Of a stretch of 64,000 nt of DNA, positions 35,401 through 45,703 are shown in pieces. This DNA comes from Psilocybe azurescens (taxonomy: Eukaryota; Basidiomycota; Agaricomycetes; Agaricales; Agrocybaceae), in NCBI GenBank assembly GCA_023853785.1, contig JAJIRX010000159.1, forward strand, positions 1-64,000, written 5' to 3'. Both the position numbers and the translations under genes were made by a program. Below the pieces are notes generated by a model, which was given only the letters and a program-made list of their open reading frames with translations, was not told the DNA's origin and ran no database searches. Positions within the stretch are counted from its first letter, which is position 1; each line of letters opens with the position of its first letter.

Positions 35401-35990
35401 TTACCACAACAAACTACTTGAATGCTTCAAAGCACTGTAAGATAGTGTACCTATTTTCAAATGGCTGCATTCCTTTGTCATGATCACCATAATGAGTGCT
35501 GTCTGGTACAGGTTGAATAAATGGAAAGATAATTGACACTTCTGCAGAGTAGGAAGCAGACACAAATTCACCCTATCTTCCTTCACAAGTAGAACAGGCA
35601 AACCATCTTCAATCATGCAGATATTGCTTTTGTATCTATTTTGTGACCAGTCATGACAAAGCTGATCTCCTTCCTGGAACTGATTAGGCACTACCAGCCA
35701 CAAAAGGAGAGCAACAAAGTTCTCCATGACAGATTCTTCAACTACATTTTCCGCAAACGACAGATGCAGAAAGAAGTATCACTTATCCTCTGATATGTCA
35801 CCTTCATCTGGTATTTGCAAGCAGTTGAGGGTTGTCTCGCAAATAGATGGTTGGGGAAGGTCAGGATCTCTGAAGAATATGGTAGCATTAACAGGGGCAC
35901 CCAGATGTTGAAGGAGAGAAGCTCATTAATGGTCCAGTTGCTGCCCGATTTAGCTGATCAAATGAGGGTTGCCATTACAATAATGGTAAA
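35401..35990 (-). pseudogene. Degenerate coding fragment of unknown family
   Basis: A single-sense trace runs leftward: LGAPVNATIFFRDPDLPQPS, then CLQIPDEGDISEDK, a stop, then ENFVALLLWLVVPNQFQEGD and QLCHDWSQNRYKSN to about 35600, ending at 35401. Several in-frame stops occur upstream of 35780. The composition is clearly protein-like, and I recall similar strings in repeated Agaricomycete hypothetical proteins, but no domain or role can be given. Confidence 0.4.
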
Positions 35991-36703
35991 AATGTAGGAC
36001 AGAAATACTGTGAGTTTTAGGGATGCGGTCATAATCGATAAGGTCACGAGCGGTGACCTATTTAGGACATTTTAAATTCAAATGTGGAAGGGAGTCCTTT
36101 ACTCTCAAGTGCATAATTATTACCACTCTCGGTTTCTGGACAAATAGTTATCCTCCATCATATTCTCTTCTTGTTCCTCATCTTCACTATGTGCTCAAGC
36201 TCACCTTCATAATAATCTTTGATGGTAAGCTTACCCTTCGCCTCGACCAATTCAATTCAGTGATAGGTCGTACTTGTAGACGTTTGGGAAATGAATGAAG
36301 ACAACATTGTAAGCGCTCTTTAACAATTCATTGCATTGCAAAAATATTCTGACGTGGTGAGAAAGCTAGATACACAAGATCCAAGTTGAATATATCTCTC
36401 GTTTGAAAACAGTCAATGTGAACGCAATGCGCAATGCGACTCCACTTCAGGCTCTAATTAGTAACATTGTCTGGAATATCTACAATGAAGACTAGTGGAC
36501 CCACGGCGGAATACAAAAGAATAAAGTTTTCGTTTGTTATCATGCCATTTAGCTTCATTGTTTAATTACTAGAATTAACGAATCTTTCTTAAAGATCAAA
36601 CAACGTACAAAATCAAACAAGTACCAAAGTCAGGACAACTACAGAAGTACCATTTGAACGAGCGGGAGATCAAGAACTGCATGTGCAATCTACTAAATTA
36701 ACT
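35991..36703. other. No gene seen
   Basis: Spacer downstream of the DUF5648 gene; it should contain that gene's 3' UTR and terminator. Confidence 0.5.
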
Positions 36704-37348
36704 TCAGCAATCACTTGGTTCTGCCAGTGGAAGTAGTGAAAACATACCGGAAGACAAGGGCAGTACGAAAGCAGCAATTCCTGTATCAACCCATCCATTT
36801 TCAAGCAATGAAGTGTGGTCGTTGGTACTTGTGGTATAGTAATGATCACCCTTGCTCGGCATGGAGGCGCCTAATAGCGGTACGCTCCCACACACCTGTG
36901 TAGAATACGCATAACCAATGATCGTAGCGTCCCCAAATCCCTGGACCACAGGAGCCGTACCATTCGTGGAGATGGCCGTAATCCAGTCAGTTGTGGTGGG
37001 ATTGAAGAGCCGGTAGAAAGGCGTTGTAAAATCCTGCGGGGTTTTCCAAGCGAGAAACATGTCGCCCTGGAATTCCCAATCACTGCCTTCGTCCCGCGTT
37101 GATACAAGAGCCCACCGAGGGCTGACGACATGCGCAGTGTCAATAGAGCTGTACGCTTCGGACCACACAACTGTAAGGGATGGGTCTGCACATGTCTCGG
37201 CGCTACGGAGCTGTATTGGAAGTAAAGAGTCAGCATTCAGCTTCTCAGGATTGAAAACATTCAAAATCTGTACCTGTGGGGCAGCTGTATCTTGACTGAA
37301 AGCGGCGTGGATGAAGAGAGTGGCAAACACCGTGAATGTGAAGTACAT
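36704..37348 (-). CDS. Secreted protein with a DUF5648-type repeat domain
   Basis: Uninterrupted 214-aa frame. Residues 1-18 (MYFTFTVFATLFIHAAFS) form a signal peptide, with cleavage likely before QDTAAP. The mature part holds the DUF5648-like signature, FYRLFNPTTTDWITA (about residues 111-125) and GDHYYTTSTNDHTSLLENGW (about 166-185), which repeat the aromatic-rich strand pattern of the fold. The family is found in secreted or surface proteins, sometimes with enzymes; no catalytic activity is claimed. Single exon, intact, with a TATA-like box upstream. The C-terminus ends in Cys after a short hydrophobic stretch. It stands alone among repeats and is one of the few intact genes here. Confidence 0.85.
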   Translation of the reverse strand: MYFTFTVFATLFIHAAFSQDTAAPQVQILNVFNPEKLNADSLLPIQLRSAETCADPSLTVVWSEAYSSIDTAHVVSPRWALVSTRDEGSDWEFQGDMFLAWKTPQDFTTPFYRLFNPTTTDWITAISTNGTAPVVQGFGDATIIGYAYSTQVCGSVPLLGASMPSKGDHYYTTSTNDHTSLLENGWVDTGIAAFVLPLSSGMFSLLPLAEPSDC

Positions 37349-37405
37349 CGTTGCTCTGGATTGTGTACAATAGACGACGTTAAGGGAATGGGATTGAATT
37401 TTGGA

Positions 37406-37414
37406 TAGTTTTAT
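37406..37414 (-). promoter_or_regulatory. TATA-like box of the DUF5648 gene
   Basis: Minus-strand CTATAAAAC, about 60 bases upstream of the ATG at 37348, a normal distance for a fungal core promoter. Confidence 0.55.
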
Positions 37415-39418
37415 AGGAACAGCGTTTAACCTGTGATTTGCTTCGCAGGAAGTTCTCCCGATATATCAATCGGCGTTGAATATACTCCGGACAGAGTTGT
37501 TATCTGTTAAGTTTATCTTTATCATGCTTTTGGCTTCTATTCGTGTTTGTTCTACTCATCATCTTACTTTAGTGACACGTGTGGGTATGACACTCGAAAC
37601 ATCGGAATAACTGTTGGAAATACTGAAGAACCACCATCAACCACCAATATATAGAGCATAATTTTGTAAGCATTGATTGTCTATCTTCACTCCCAAAACG
37701 GGACATCCCCTATTTCAATTGGACTAAAACCTTATTCGAAGAACTGGCGAACATATTTCCTTTTTCTTATCGTTTTGGCGGTGAGAAATTTTCAGGCAGC
37801 TCATAGTGCACGCCGAATATACGCACGAGGACGACCAGTGAGTAAAGGGATCCTTATATAGCTCAGTAATATTTGGAGCATTGTTGAGGTGATGCTAACT
37901 TAAAACTATGGTGTAACAGTATTCAGTACTCTGTTTCGTCTGATGAATTCCACGTTTTGTCAGCTGGTCAAAAACAGAGGAACTTCGATTCCAATTGTCC
38001 TGATTAAAACGTATATTGCTCACGTACCCGCTATCGGACATATTTGAAGTTGTGATGTTGTAGACCTGAAACACACGTTCTGTCTTCCGGTCGATGAAAA
38101 GAACAGAGATGAGCACTTAATGATAGAAACGTGGCATTAAAAACCAATGACAGTACTCCTGAACCGAATACCATTATGAGAAATTCAAACCCTGTCTGTA
38201 TGGTGGGGTGGGATGGGATGATAGAATCCGACATGGTGTGGTCAGAGAGGCGGTACTTGACCACATCACAAAACAATGTTCAATACTACAACGATAGATG
38301 ATCTGGGTATTTTGTCACTCCTTAACAGCGACATAACTCTATAGAGGTCTTTATTGGGTCTTAACATAGAGCGTCAACTATAGTAACCAGTCACCACCAG
38401 TAAATCGAGCAGTAGTTGGACAGATTAGCCAGAATGAAGAGGGTATCTTTAGTAGGCTATATATGAGCGATATCTACAAGACTTCTGTGATTTATGTAGT
38501 CCAACAGTCCACGAGACACATGTACGCTTATAAATAAGTCAGGGAAGTCTGTATTGACAGCTATCTTGGACGCCGATACTTAAAGAAACGTAAATATAGA
38601 CGCCCAGGTCACACGCATTCCATTCTACATTTAGCGCTCAGTTCGGCGTTCCATGAAAGCCGACACAGCGAGTATGTCAGCTTATAAACCATGGATCTGT
38701 AATCAACTGGTACGTTTTTCCGTATGTTATATGGTGGCCACCCCAGTATGGACGTGGTGAGGGCAGTCTGAACCGATCATGACTTGTATAGCTGGCGGCC
38801 AGCCATATAAGCTATATTTATGTATTAGAACTTGAATTGGCAACTTGTCCAGTTTACTAATCCGTGAAAACCAGCAGAAGTGTATTCCATTCGAAAGCGG
38901 AGGTATAATGGCAAGATGGATGTATGGATGACAGATTTCTGCGCGGTGGTACTCCGATAAGAGCATCGTCATGAGAAAAACACCATACAAGGCACATGTT
39001 AGGGCCAAATGGACTATTTTTGACGAATTACGGATATCTACATGTATGTGAGTGCTATTCACATCTATGAGCAAGCGGTACTCATGGAATTAAATCATAC
39101 AGGTCGAGGTAGAAACAACGGACGTGAGCAGAAGCTGCATAACATGGAGATTCGCGAATGGTTGACATACATAAACACTGACGAGACATTCTTTCCAGCA
39201 AACTCACATTCGGAATAAAACAGTCGGTGTACCACTGTCTTACAAACATCCTCGTATCCATTCACCAATAAATCAACATCTTCACACCTTCCTGGATCCT
39301 TATACACAGAGTGCTAGATCCCCGCCCAAATACGAATCACCAACAAGAGATCCATCCATTATGAGTTCACCCTGCTGCTTGGATATGGTCATATCACTAT
39401 CGCATTAGCAAGTGCCTC
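37415..39418. other. No confident gene; possible membrane-protein remnant near 38700-39080 (minus)
   Basis: A minus-strand frame from 39074 (MLIDVNSTHIHVDIRNSSKI) contains a hydrophobic stretch (ALTCALYGVFLMTMLL) that could be split by a GT...AG intron and might belong to a 7TM-like family. I could not extend it to a full gene. The rest shows only short ORFs. Confidence 0.3.
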
Positions 39419-41156
39419 CTAAAGCTTTTTTAGGATATTTGATGCCTGTAAATCAACAACTCGGTGCCAAAGATTTTTGTTGGTTTCCTGTGCCTCACAA
39501 AGGGCCACCACCAATGAAATTTCATTCTTTGTCACTGGAATAATCGCCAGGATGTCGACAAAATCATCAGAAGAGGTGATCAGCTGGGATGGTGTTTGAT
39601 GGATGGGATCAGTTGACAGGGAGGGATGTGCACTGGAAAGGAGATATGCGAGGTCAGTTTGAGAGAGGGATTTCAGCATGTTGTCAAAGGCAGTGTATAG
39701 TGGGTTTAATGTGGATGGTGAACTGTCAGGTACATCTTCAGCTTCTTCATTAATCACTGAGTCGTTTATCGAGAGCTTTTCCAGAAGCTGTGCGATCGTT
39801 CTCACAGGTGTTGGTGGAGGAAGTGGGAGATGGCCCTGTCCTGAGGATTCCTTTGCTGGTGCAAGCATATCATCTGTTATGACACTAGGATTGAATGGAC
39901 TAATCCCTATCTTGCGGAAGGCAGTAAGGATATTTTCCTTTGTGAGAGCCAGAATGTGAGCCTTTCCATATATCTCCAGAAAGTTTGTTTTGTTGATAGC
40001 TTTACTGTGTTCCCGTAGCCAATTGTCCCATTCACTGCTAAGAGCATGCTTCAAGACAGCAAAGATCACAATGTTGAGGCCTTGATAAATATGAGTTGTA
40101 TGTGCTGGATAACATAAGACAATGATTTTGTTTTTGCGAGCGTGTTGGAGGAAAGGAAGTGTGAAATGTGAGTTATGCCCATCAATCACAAGCAGGCGGT
40201 ATTCATCCCCAGCTTTTGCAGATGTCTCTTTGTCAAATATCTTCATCCATTCAGCCCTGATTTCACTGTCAGTCCAGCCCTTTTTCTGATAACCAATTCT
40301 ATGACTGTAATTAAGTGCACAGTCTGTATTAAAAAGCAATGGTTACTCACGAAGCATTCAGGGGATTATTTTGAACCCATTTCACTTGGTACGCACTCCC
40401 CTTGAAGATGACAGCTGGAGCCTGGGATGTACCATCAGTGCATATTGTGACAAGAACAGTAATATTTTCATGAGTACCAGTGTGCTGCTGATATTGCATT
40501 CCTTTTTGCAAGCACCAAAAATATGCCCATGTTCTCCTCCTTAATGCTGAATGCCAACCTCGTCCACTCTATAGATATTCTCTGGTTTGATATTGTGGGT
40601 TTTTAGTGTGTCATCCAATAACTTCCACCAGGCATCATTTGCATGTGGATTGGCACCCTGGCCACATTTTTCTTCAAGAGATGAAGCCCATGATACTTTG
40701 ATCCAATTAGAATACTTTTCAGCAAAGCGGTGGGTCCAATTTTGCCCAACCCCAGGAGAATCTGGACCAAGGTGGGCTTGTAAAATTTGGTCAATGTGAG
40801 ATTTAAGCCATTGGTGACTGAGAGGGAATCCTTGGTTACCGCACTCAGTAATAAAATCGATAACAATGTTGACCTCGCTATCAGTAAGATGACTTTTAGA
40901 TGAGTTAAATTCCTGGAGTGTTTGGCTGTCCTTGATATGATGAGCCAAGGTAACACGGCTAAGAGTGATATGTTTGCCGGTTTCATTGAAATATAATGTC
41001 TTGAAGTTGTTACAGATAGTGCACATACTTTTCGAGGCTTCCCAGACTTTTTGCAAGTTCGTGCTGATAGGTTGCAACGGCCGGAGCCATGATGTCATCC
41101 TCGGCAGTACGAATAATTCGAGCCTTGTGTGTCTGTGACTTAGCGTGGTTAGGCAT
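39419..41156 (-). CDS. Pogo/Fot1-type DDE transposase, three exons, probably inactive
   Basis: Exon 1 starts at 41156 (MPNHAKSQTHKARIIRTAED). Introns with GT...AG ends are at 41028-40959 and 40350-40305. Exon 2 carries the helix-turn-helix DNA-binding part (CENP-B/Tc5 type: HLTDSEVNIVIDFITECGNQ, GFPLSHQWLKSHIDQIL) and the first catalytic Asp in VDEVGIQ. Exon 3 gives VIDGHNSH (second Asp) and YQGLNIVIFAVLK, where relatives have Asp in place of Asn. A one-base shortfall in an A run (plus-strand TTTTT, 40503-40507) breaks the frame before MQYQQHTGT. Terminal inverted repeats were not found on either side. Family role: cut-and-paste transposition at TA sites. Confidence 0.85.
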
Positions 41157-41940
41157 TGAATAGTGAGAGAAGGTATTTGTGGATGTAGAGAAACAAAAAC
41201 TGGTTCGTTTGAGTGTCTCTGTTTAATAGTAAATGTAAAAATCACCTTGGCTATATTTACCCACATCTGTGACCTGGCAATGACGATTCAAGGCTAAGCG
41301 TTGGCTTCAATTTTTAAAGTACTACTTCAAATAGCATTGCTGGCATAACTTAGACATCTATTCTGTCATTTAAAACTGCTTTAGAGTCAGGATACTTGCT
41401 GGCGAGCAGCACATGAGCTCAAAACTATTTCAGTTCATCAAATTTTTAGTGCACCTGCCACATATTCCCCGAAATCATGAGCTAGCTTCGCATATCCTGG
41501 TAATAGAACCTCTGCTATATTAATATAGGTTTATTTCTTAGCAATTTCTAAAAAGAATCAAAGGAAACGGTGTAGAATTGACTGCAGGAGGATGATTTTA
41601 TTTCAGGGACCGATTATGTAACAAGGAACGGTTGTTTACTGTAATAAACAAAGAGAAGATGTCGACGACGACGACGCAAGGGAAAAAAAGAAAAAGACGA
41701 CGACTCAAGAAAAAAATAAAAAAGGAATATCGAGTAGATCATTATTACTGCAAACTCAAGCTCAAGAAAGAAGCAAGGAATCGTGACACGGACACTGTGA
41801 CACAGTACGATAACGGGCTTGTGACTAAGAAAGAAAAGGAATTTTGTTTTGGTGCGTGGTAATAGCTTTGTGTTGAGAGTTGGCTGGCGCATGCGGAGCC
41901 ATCGACGTGGGGATTGGCATCCAACGTCCAACCGCTACCT
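41157..41940. other. No gene seen; includes PCNA 3' flank
   Basis: The Lys/Arg-rich plus-strand ORF at 41632-41862 is low-complexity antisense to the PCNA 3' flank and is not called. Confidence 0.5.
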
Positions 41941-43668
41941 CTAGTCGTCGCCGATCTTGGGCGCGAGGTAGTACCGGATGTATCCCTGGGTGAAGTCGTA
42001 TGCGACCTAGAGAGAGGAGAGTAGTAAGTGCAACTTATGCGAAGGGGGGGAGAAAAAAGGGAAAATAAATGATAGAAAGGAGAATGATGGGACGAATAAA
42101 CGAACAAGCAAAAGAAAGGGCGAGCCAACGAGAGCCTTCCAAGACAGAAAATCCGGAAAAAGACCAGGTCAGAACGGCTTTGTTTGGAAGAAAATAAAAA
42201 AAGAAAGAAGGACGAATGAACGAACGCGCAAAAGAAAGGGTGAGCCAAAGAGAGCATTCCAAGACAGAAAATCCGAAAAAAAGACTAGACCAGAACGGCG
42301 TTGTTTCAAGAAGAAAAGAAAGAAAGAAACACACCAACAGTGGGACATCATTGCTCATCAACAACTGCACCTTGCCGCTCAAACTCACGCTCTTTGAGAA
42401 GTTGACCAAATACTTGAGGGAGAAGGTGAGCGAGACGTGCTGGCGGCTCATCTCAATGACGGTGCCTGCGGGGATGCTATCGTCGTCGTCGTCGTCGTCG
42501 TCGTCTTCAGCAGAGGACTGGGCTTGGGGTTTAGAGGAGCCGTTTGCCTGCGAGAAAGGGAGTTAATATGAACAAGGAAGGAGGAACACAAAACACAACG
42601 CAACGCACCTTTTTCTTACGCCTCTTGTTATCCCCATATTCATCGTCCTCTTCTTCATCGTCCTCTTTTTCGTCCTCGCCGTCTTCGTCGTCGTTGGCCT
42701 TGGGCTTAAACGACTCTTTGTCCTCTTCATCGCTGTCCTCGACCATCTCGATGTCCTCGTCGGCCTTTTTCTTTCTTGATCTTGGGTTTCTTCGCCTTCT
42801 TCGCTTTCCCACTGCCCTCCTCGTCTTTATCCTCCTCCTTGGGCTCCTCGTCCCCCGCCCCAGCCCCCCCGCGTCCTCCTCCACCTTCGGCTTAATCGTG
42901 CCCCCACTCACATGGCCCCCATCGCTCTGCCGCAACAGCACGCTCCCATTTGCCGCCTCGCAGTCGCTCATGACTCGCACACCCTCCTTGAACACTTCGA
43001 TACGCACGCTCTCGCCGAGCTGCGAGGGGTCGCGCACGATGCGCGTGAACTCGGAGGAGGGGAGCGTGACGCGCGTGTCGTATTCGGTCTCGGGGACGGT
43101 GAGGGTGTCGGCGGCGATGTCCATGAGTTTCATGTCGTATTCGACGATGCGGTCGGAGTCTAGGGGAGGGAAGTTAGATGGGTGAGGAGGAGAGGAGAGG
43201 AGAGCAGGGGAGGGGAAAAAGGGGGAAAATAAGGAAAGGAAGCGACGCGCCCATGCCACATAAACGCAAAAAATAAAAAAAAGCAGAAAAAAAACGCACT
43301 CTTCACTTTATACACCAGATTCAGCACGTCCGCCTCGTCCGCGGCCTTTAACGTGCATATATCATCGTCTTTTGCGCACCTGAGTACCTTTGTCAGCGAC
43401 GTTAGGTTCACGCCCAGCAGCATGGGGCGGTCGCAGCGGTGACGCACGAACCCGGGGATCCGAACTTGACGGAGACGAGCGCGACGAGCGAGTTGTCCAT
43501 GGCTTGCAGCATGATGCCTTCTTCGTTGCACTCAAAGTTGGCGTCGGTGACGAGCTCTTTGATGGCTGCACGCAACGAGGAAGAAGAGAGAGTCGCTCAG
43601 TCGGAGTGTGTATTACCATCAAGCAGCTTTTTGAGGGTGGCGGCTTCTTGGATTTTGGCTTGGATCAT
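41941..43668 (-). CDS. PCNA: Proliferating cell nuclear antigen (DNA sliding clamp) with a ~115-residue charged insert
   Basis: Five exons: 43668-43617, 43565-43300, 43159-42609, 42547-42335 and 42006-41941. Diagnostic strings are [17 protein letters not shown] (N-terminus), [51 protein letters not shown] and the terminal [14 protein letters not shown]. The clamp encircles DNA and tethers polymerases in replication and repair. Between KPKVEE and AGTVIEMS, a short loop in domain 2 of typical PCNA, lies a long Asp/Glu/Lys-rich insert ending in a nine-Asp run. Three one-base homopolymer irregularities (43454-43457, 42864-42870, 42766-42770) would, if resolved, leave a frame of about 382 codons compared with ~260 for usual PCNA. 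As the only near-complete PCNA here and an essential gene, it is probably functional. Confidence 0.93.
42113..42310. repeat. Tandem ~120 bp repeat inside PCNA intron 4
   Basis: AGAAAGGGCGAGCCAACGAG at 42113 and AGAAAGGGTGAGCCAAAGAG at 42233 open two copies that both contain CCAAGACAGAAAATCCG. This explains why intron 4 (328 bp) is far longer than the 48-140 bp of the others. Confidence 0.85.
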
Positions 43669-43918
43669 TGTTGTGAGAGGAGACGCATTGTGGGAGTGAA
43701 GGTGAGGATCGGACGCGTGAAGAGGGACATGACATCACTGCATAGCATGATCACGTCACGCGTAACGATTTTCGTGGAAATTTCATTCCCCGCGCGGTCT
43801 CTCGTGCTTTTTTTACTTTTACTTACTTGCAACTCCTATTCTATTCCGCACTGCTCTATCCCGCTGGCTTTGATTCTTATGACAACTTCTAACGAACGAA
43901 CATGACTGTCACGAGCAA
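43669..43918. promoter_or_regulatory. Divergent intergenic region between PCNA and the low-complexity gene
   Basis: About 250 bp separate the two ATGs, with CGTGACGCGTAA-like GC-rich strings near 43745-43770, including ACGCGT, the MluI-box core used by MBF-type regulators of replication genes. Copy A has the same ACGCGT near 16709. Assignment as a cell-cycle element is inference from motif and gene function. Confidence 0.4.
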
Positions 43919-45703
43919 ATGCATGCATCCCGGGCGGAGCAGCGCAAGCAGCGGCTCATCGAGGCAGGCTGCCGAAGAAGCTGAGGCCCCCATATGACTG
44001 AGGTTCCTCTCATTCTCGTTCTCTTCCTCAGTGTCATGCAATTAAATTTTATGTTGTTATTAGGAGAAAATTCAGCTGCTGATGCAGCCGTTTGCCACCG
44101 CGAAAGCCAAGTTCGCTGATCTCGACGGTCTGCGATGGACGCAAACCGCGCTGTGCAAGCTCCAGGTACGCGGCAATGGCAATGGCAATGGCACCGCCCA
44201 TACCACTGCCAACAGCAACAGCAACATATTCGTAGTCTTCACCGACGCCGACCTCGCCTCCTTCTCCATAGACGACACCATCCGCGTCTCCTCTTCCTCC
44301 TCTTCTTCGCGCCGGCCGTTCCCGCCCTCCATGTCCTCCCCCTCCATTCCTCCCATCCCCTATCCGCGGCCCTCACTCCGCCGGCTCGACCAGGCCGCGC
44401 GGTGAAACGCCAGAAACCCACGACAACGACAACGACGAAGAGCGAAGAGCTCGTTTCGCATCGCAACGCGCCGCCTCCACCTTCTTCCACCTCGAATTCG
44501 GGTTCGGGTTCCATCTCCACTTTAAGTTTGAGTTTGACATCCACTTCGACGCTCCCCTTTCCTTCCAGCGTAACTGCAACTCCCCATTCTCCCCTGCTCC
44601 TACCCCTGCTTCACCCGCCTCGGGCTTTCACTTACACTCTGGTAGGGCCCTCAATGCAGACGCAGCCCTCGACGACGCAAGCGCAAGCTCCGACGAGGAA
44701 GACAAAGAGGAAGACGCGCTCTCCCTCTCCCTCCTCCTCCCTCCTTCGCCCCCCGTGCCATCTCCGTCCGCGCCATCGCTGAGGGAATGCATATCCCCAG
44801 CTATAACATTAACACCATCATCATACGCGCATATGGTTGCGTCTGCCGCTTCGTCGCCGTCAGCGTCGTTGTCCTCATCGGCTGCCCCGAGCTCTGTGAT
44901 GTCACCGTCGGTGGCAGCGCGGGAGTAGGAGCACGCGCGTGCCAGCACGACACGGACGCGGGCACGGACACGGACACGGACACGGACACAAAGGCGAGGG
45001 CGTCGCGATCGGCGCGGGAGAGGTCACGGGCGTTGCTAGGCGGGGGCGGGGACGCCGACGCCGACTGCAACGATGAGCCGTCGCGATCTTCTTTTAATCC
45101 ATCTCATTCTTCTTCTCACGACTGCAATAATGACAGCAGCAGCAGCAGCGGCGAGGCGCTGTATACATCCATCATAGACTCTTTTCCGATCTGTCCTATA
45201 ACTCCAACTGAATCTACATCTACATCTACATCTGCGACTTCGCGATCACGTTCTCTCTCCCATTCTCGTAATCCCATTTCCAGATATCACACATACCCTG
45301 ACGCCAACTCACACCCGCATTCGCATTCTTATTATCACTCGTCCGCCTCCGCCTACAACAACAACGACAACTACCACGAAGACCGCGACCAAGAGGACGA
45401 CTCCTGTTCTATAGATGAAGATGGGGATAGGGGGATATGATGACGCTCGTGTCCATGTCTATATATTGGACCCGAACCTGAATGCAAGTCTAAGTCCAAG
45501 GGTAGATTCGGCAACAACGGCGGCGGCGGCTATCCCAGACTTGCACTCGGACACACCGAGCACAAGCACGAGAACGAGCACGAGGGGGTTGAGGAACGAG
45601 AGCGCGACGACGAGGACGACGCAGCTGTGAGGCGAAGTTGGAGTTGGAGTTGGAGGTGCAGGTTGAACAGGCAGCACGCACGCACAGAGTGTGGGTAGGT
45701 GAG
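43919..45703 (+). CDS. Low-complexity Ser/Asp-rich protein gene, copy B
   Basis: Starts MHASRAEQRKQRLIEA at 43919, with an intron near 43998-44063 and then MQPFATAKAKFADLDGLRWT. Here CAA (44142-44144) keeps the frame where copy A has TAA. A second intron near 44166 is likely. Then come Ser/Asn-rich, ASSDEEDKEEDALS, Ala/Ser/Pro-rich and DTDTDTDT segments, an EDGDRG stretch near 45420 and a final frame ending HARTECG at 45703. A TAG at 44926-44928 stands where copy A has CAG. Frames switch at least three times, so this copy is also damaged or mis-sequenced. No domain recognised. Divergent from PCNA. Confidence 0.5.

Noticed and set aside
38727..39074. Minus-strand hydrophobic ORF as a second 7TM-like gene
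   Set aside because: Only one or two hydrophobic segments. I could not find in-phase exons to build a multi-pass protein, so it is only noted as a possible remnant.
39290..41600. Terminal inverted repeats around the pogo-type transposase
   Set aside because: I compared about 130 bases left of 39419 and 300 bases right of 41156 without finding a convincing inverted match or flanking TA pair.
42113..42310. Tandem repeats and other arrays as CRISPR
   Set aside because: No array of short direct repeats with unique spacers of constant length. All arrays here are tandem or coding repeats in eukaryotic DNA.
42544..43185. 213-aa plus-strand Ser-rich ORF
   Set aside because: Antisense to the PCNA exon that encodes the charged insert.
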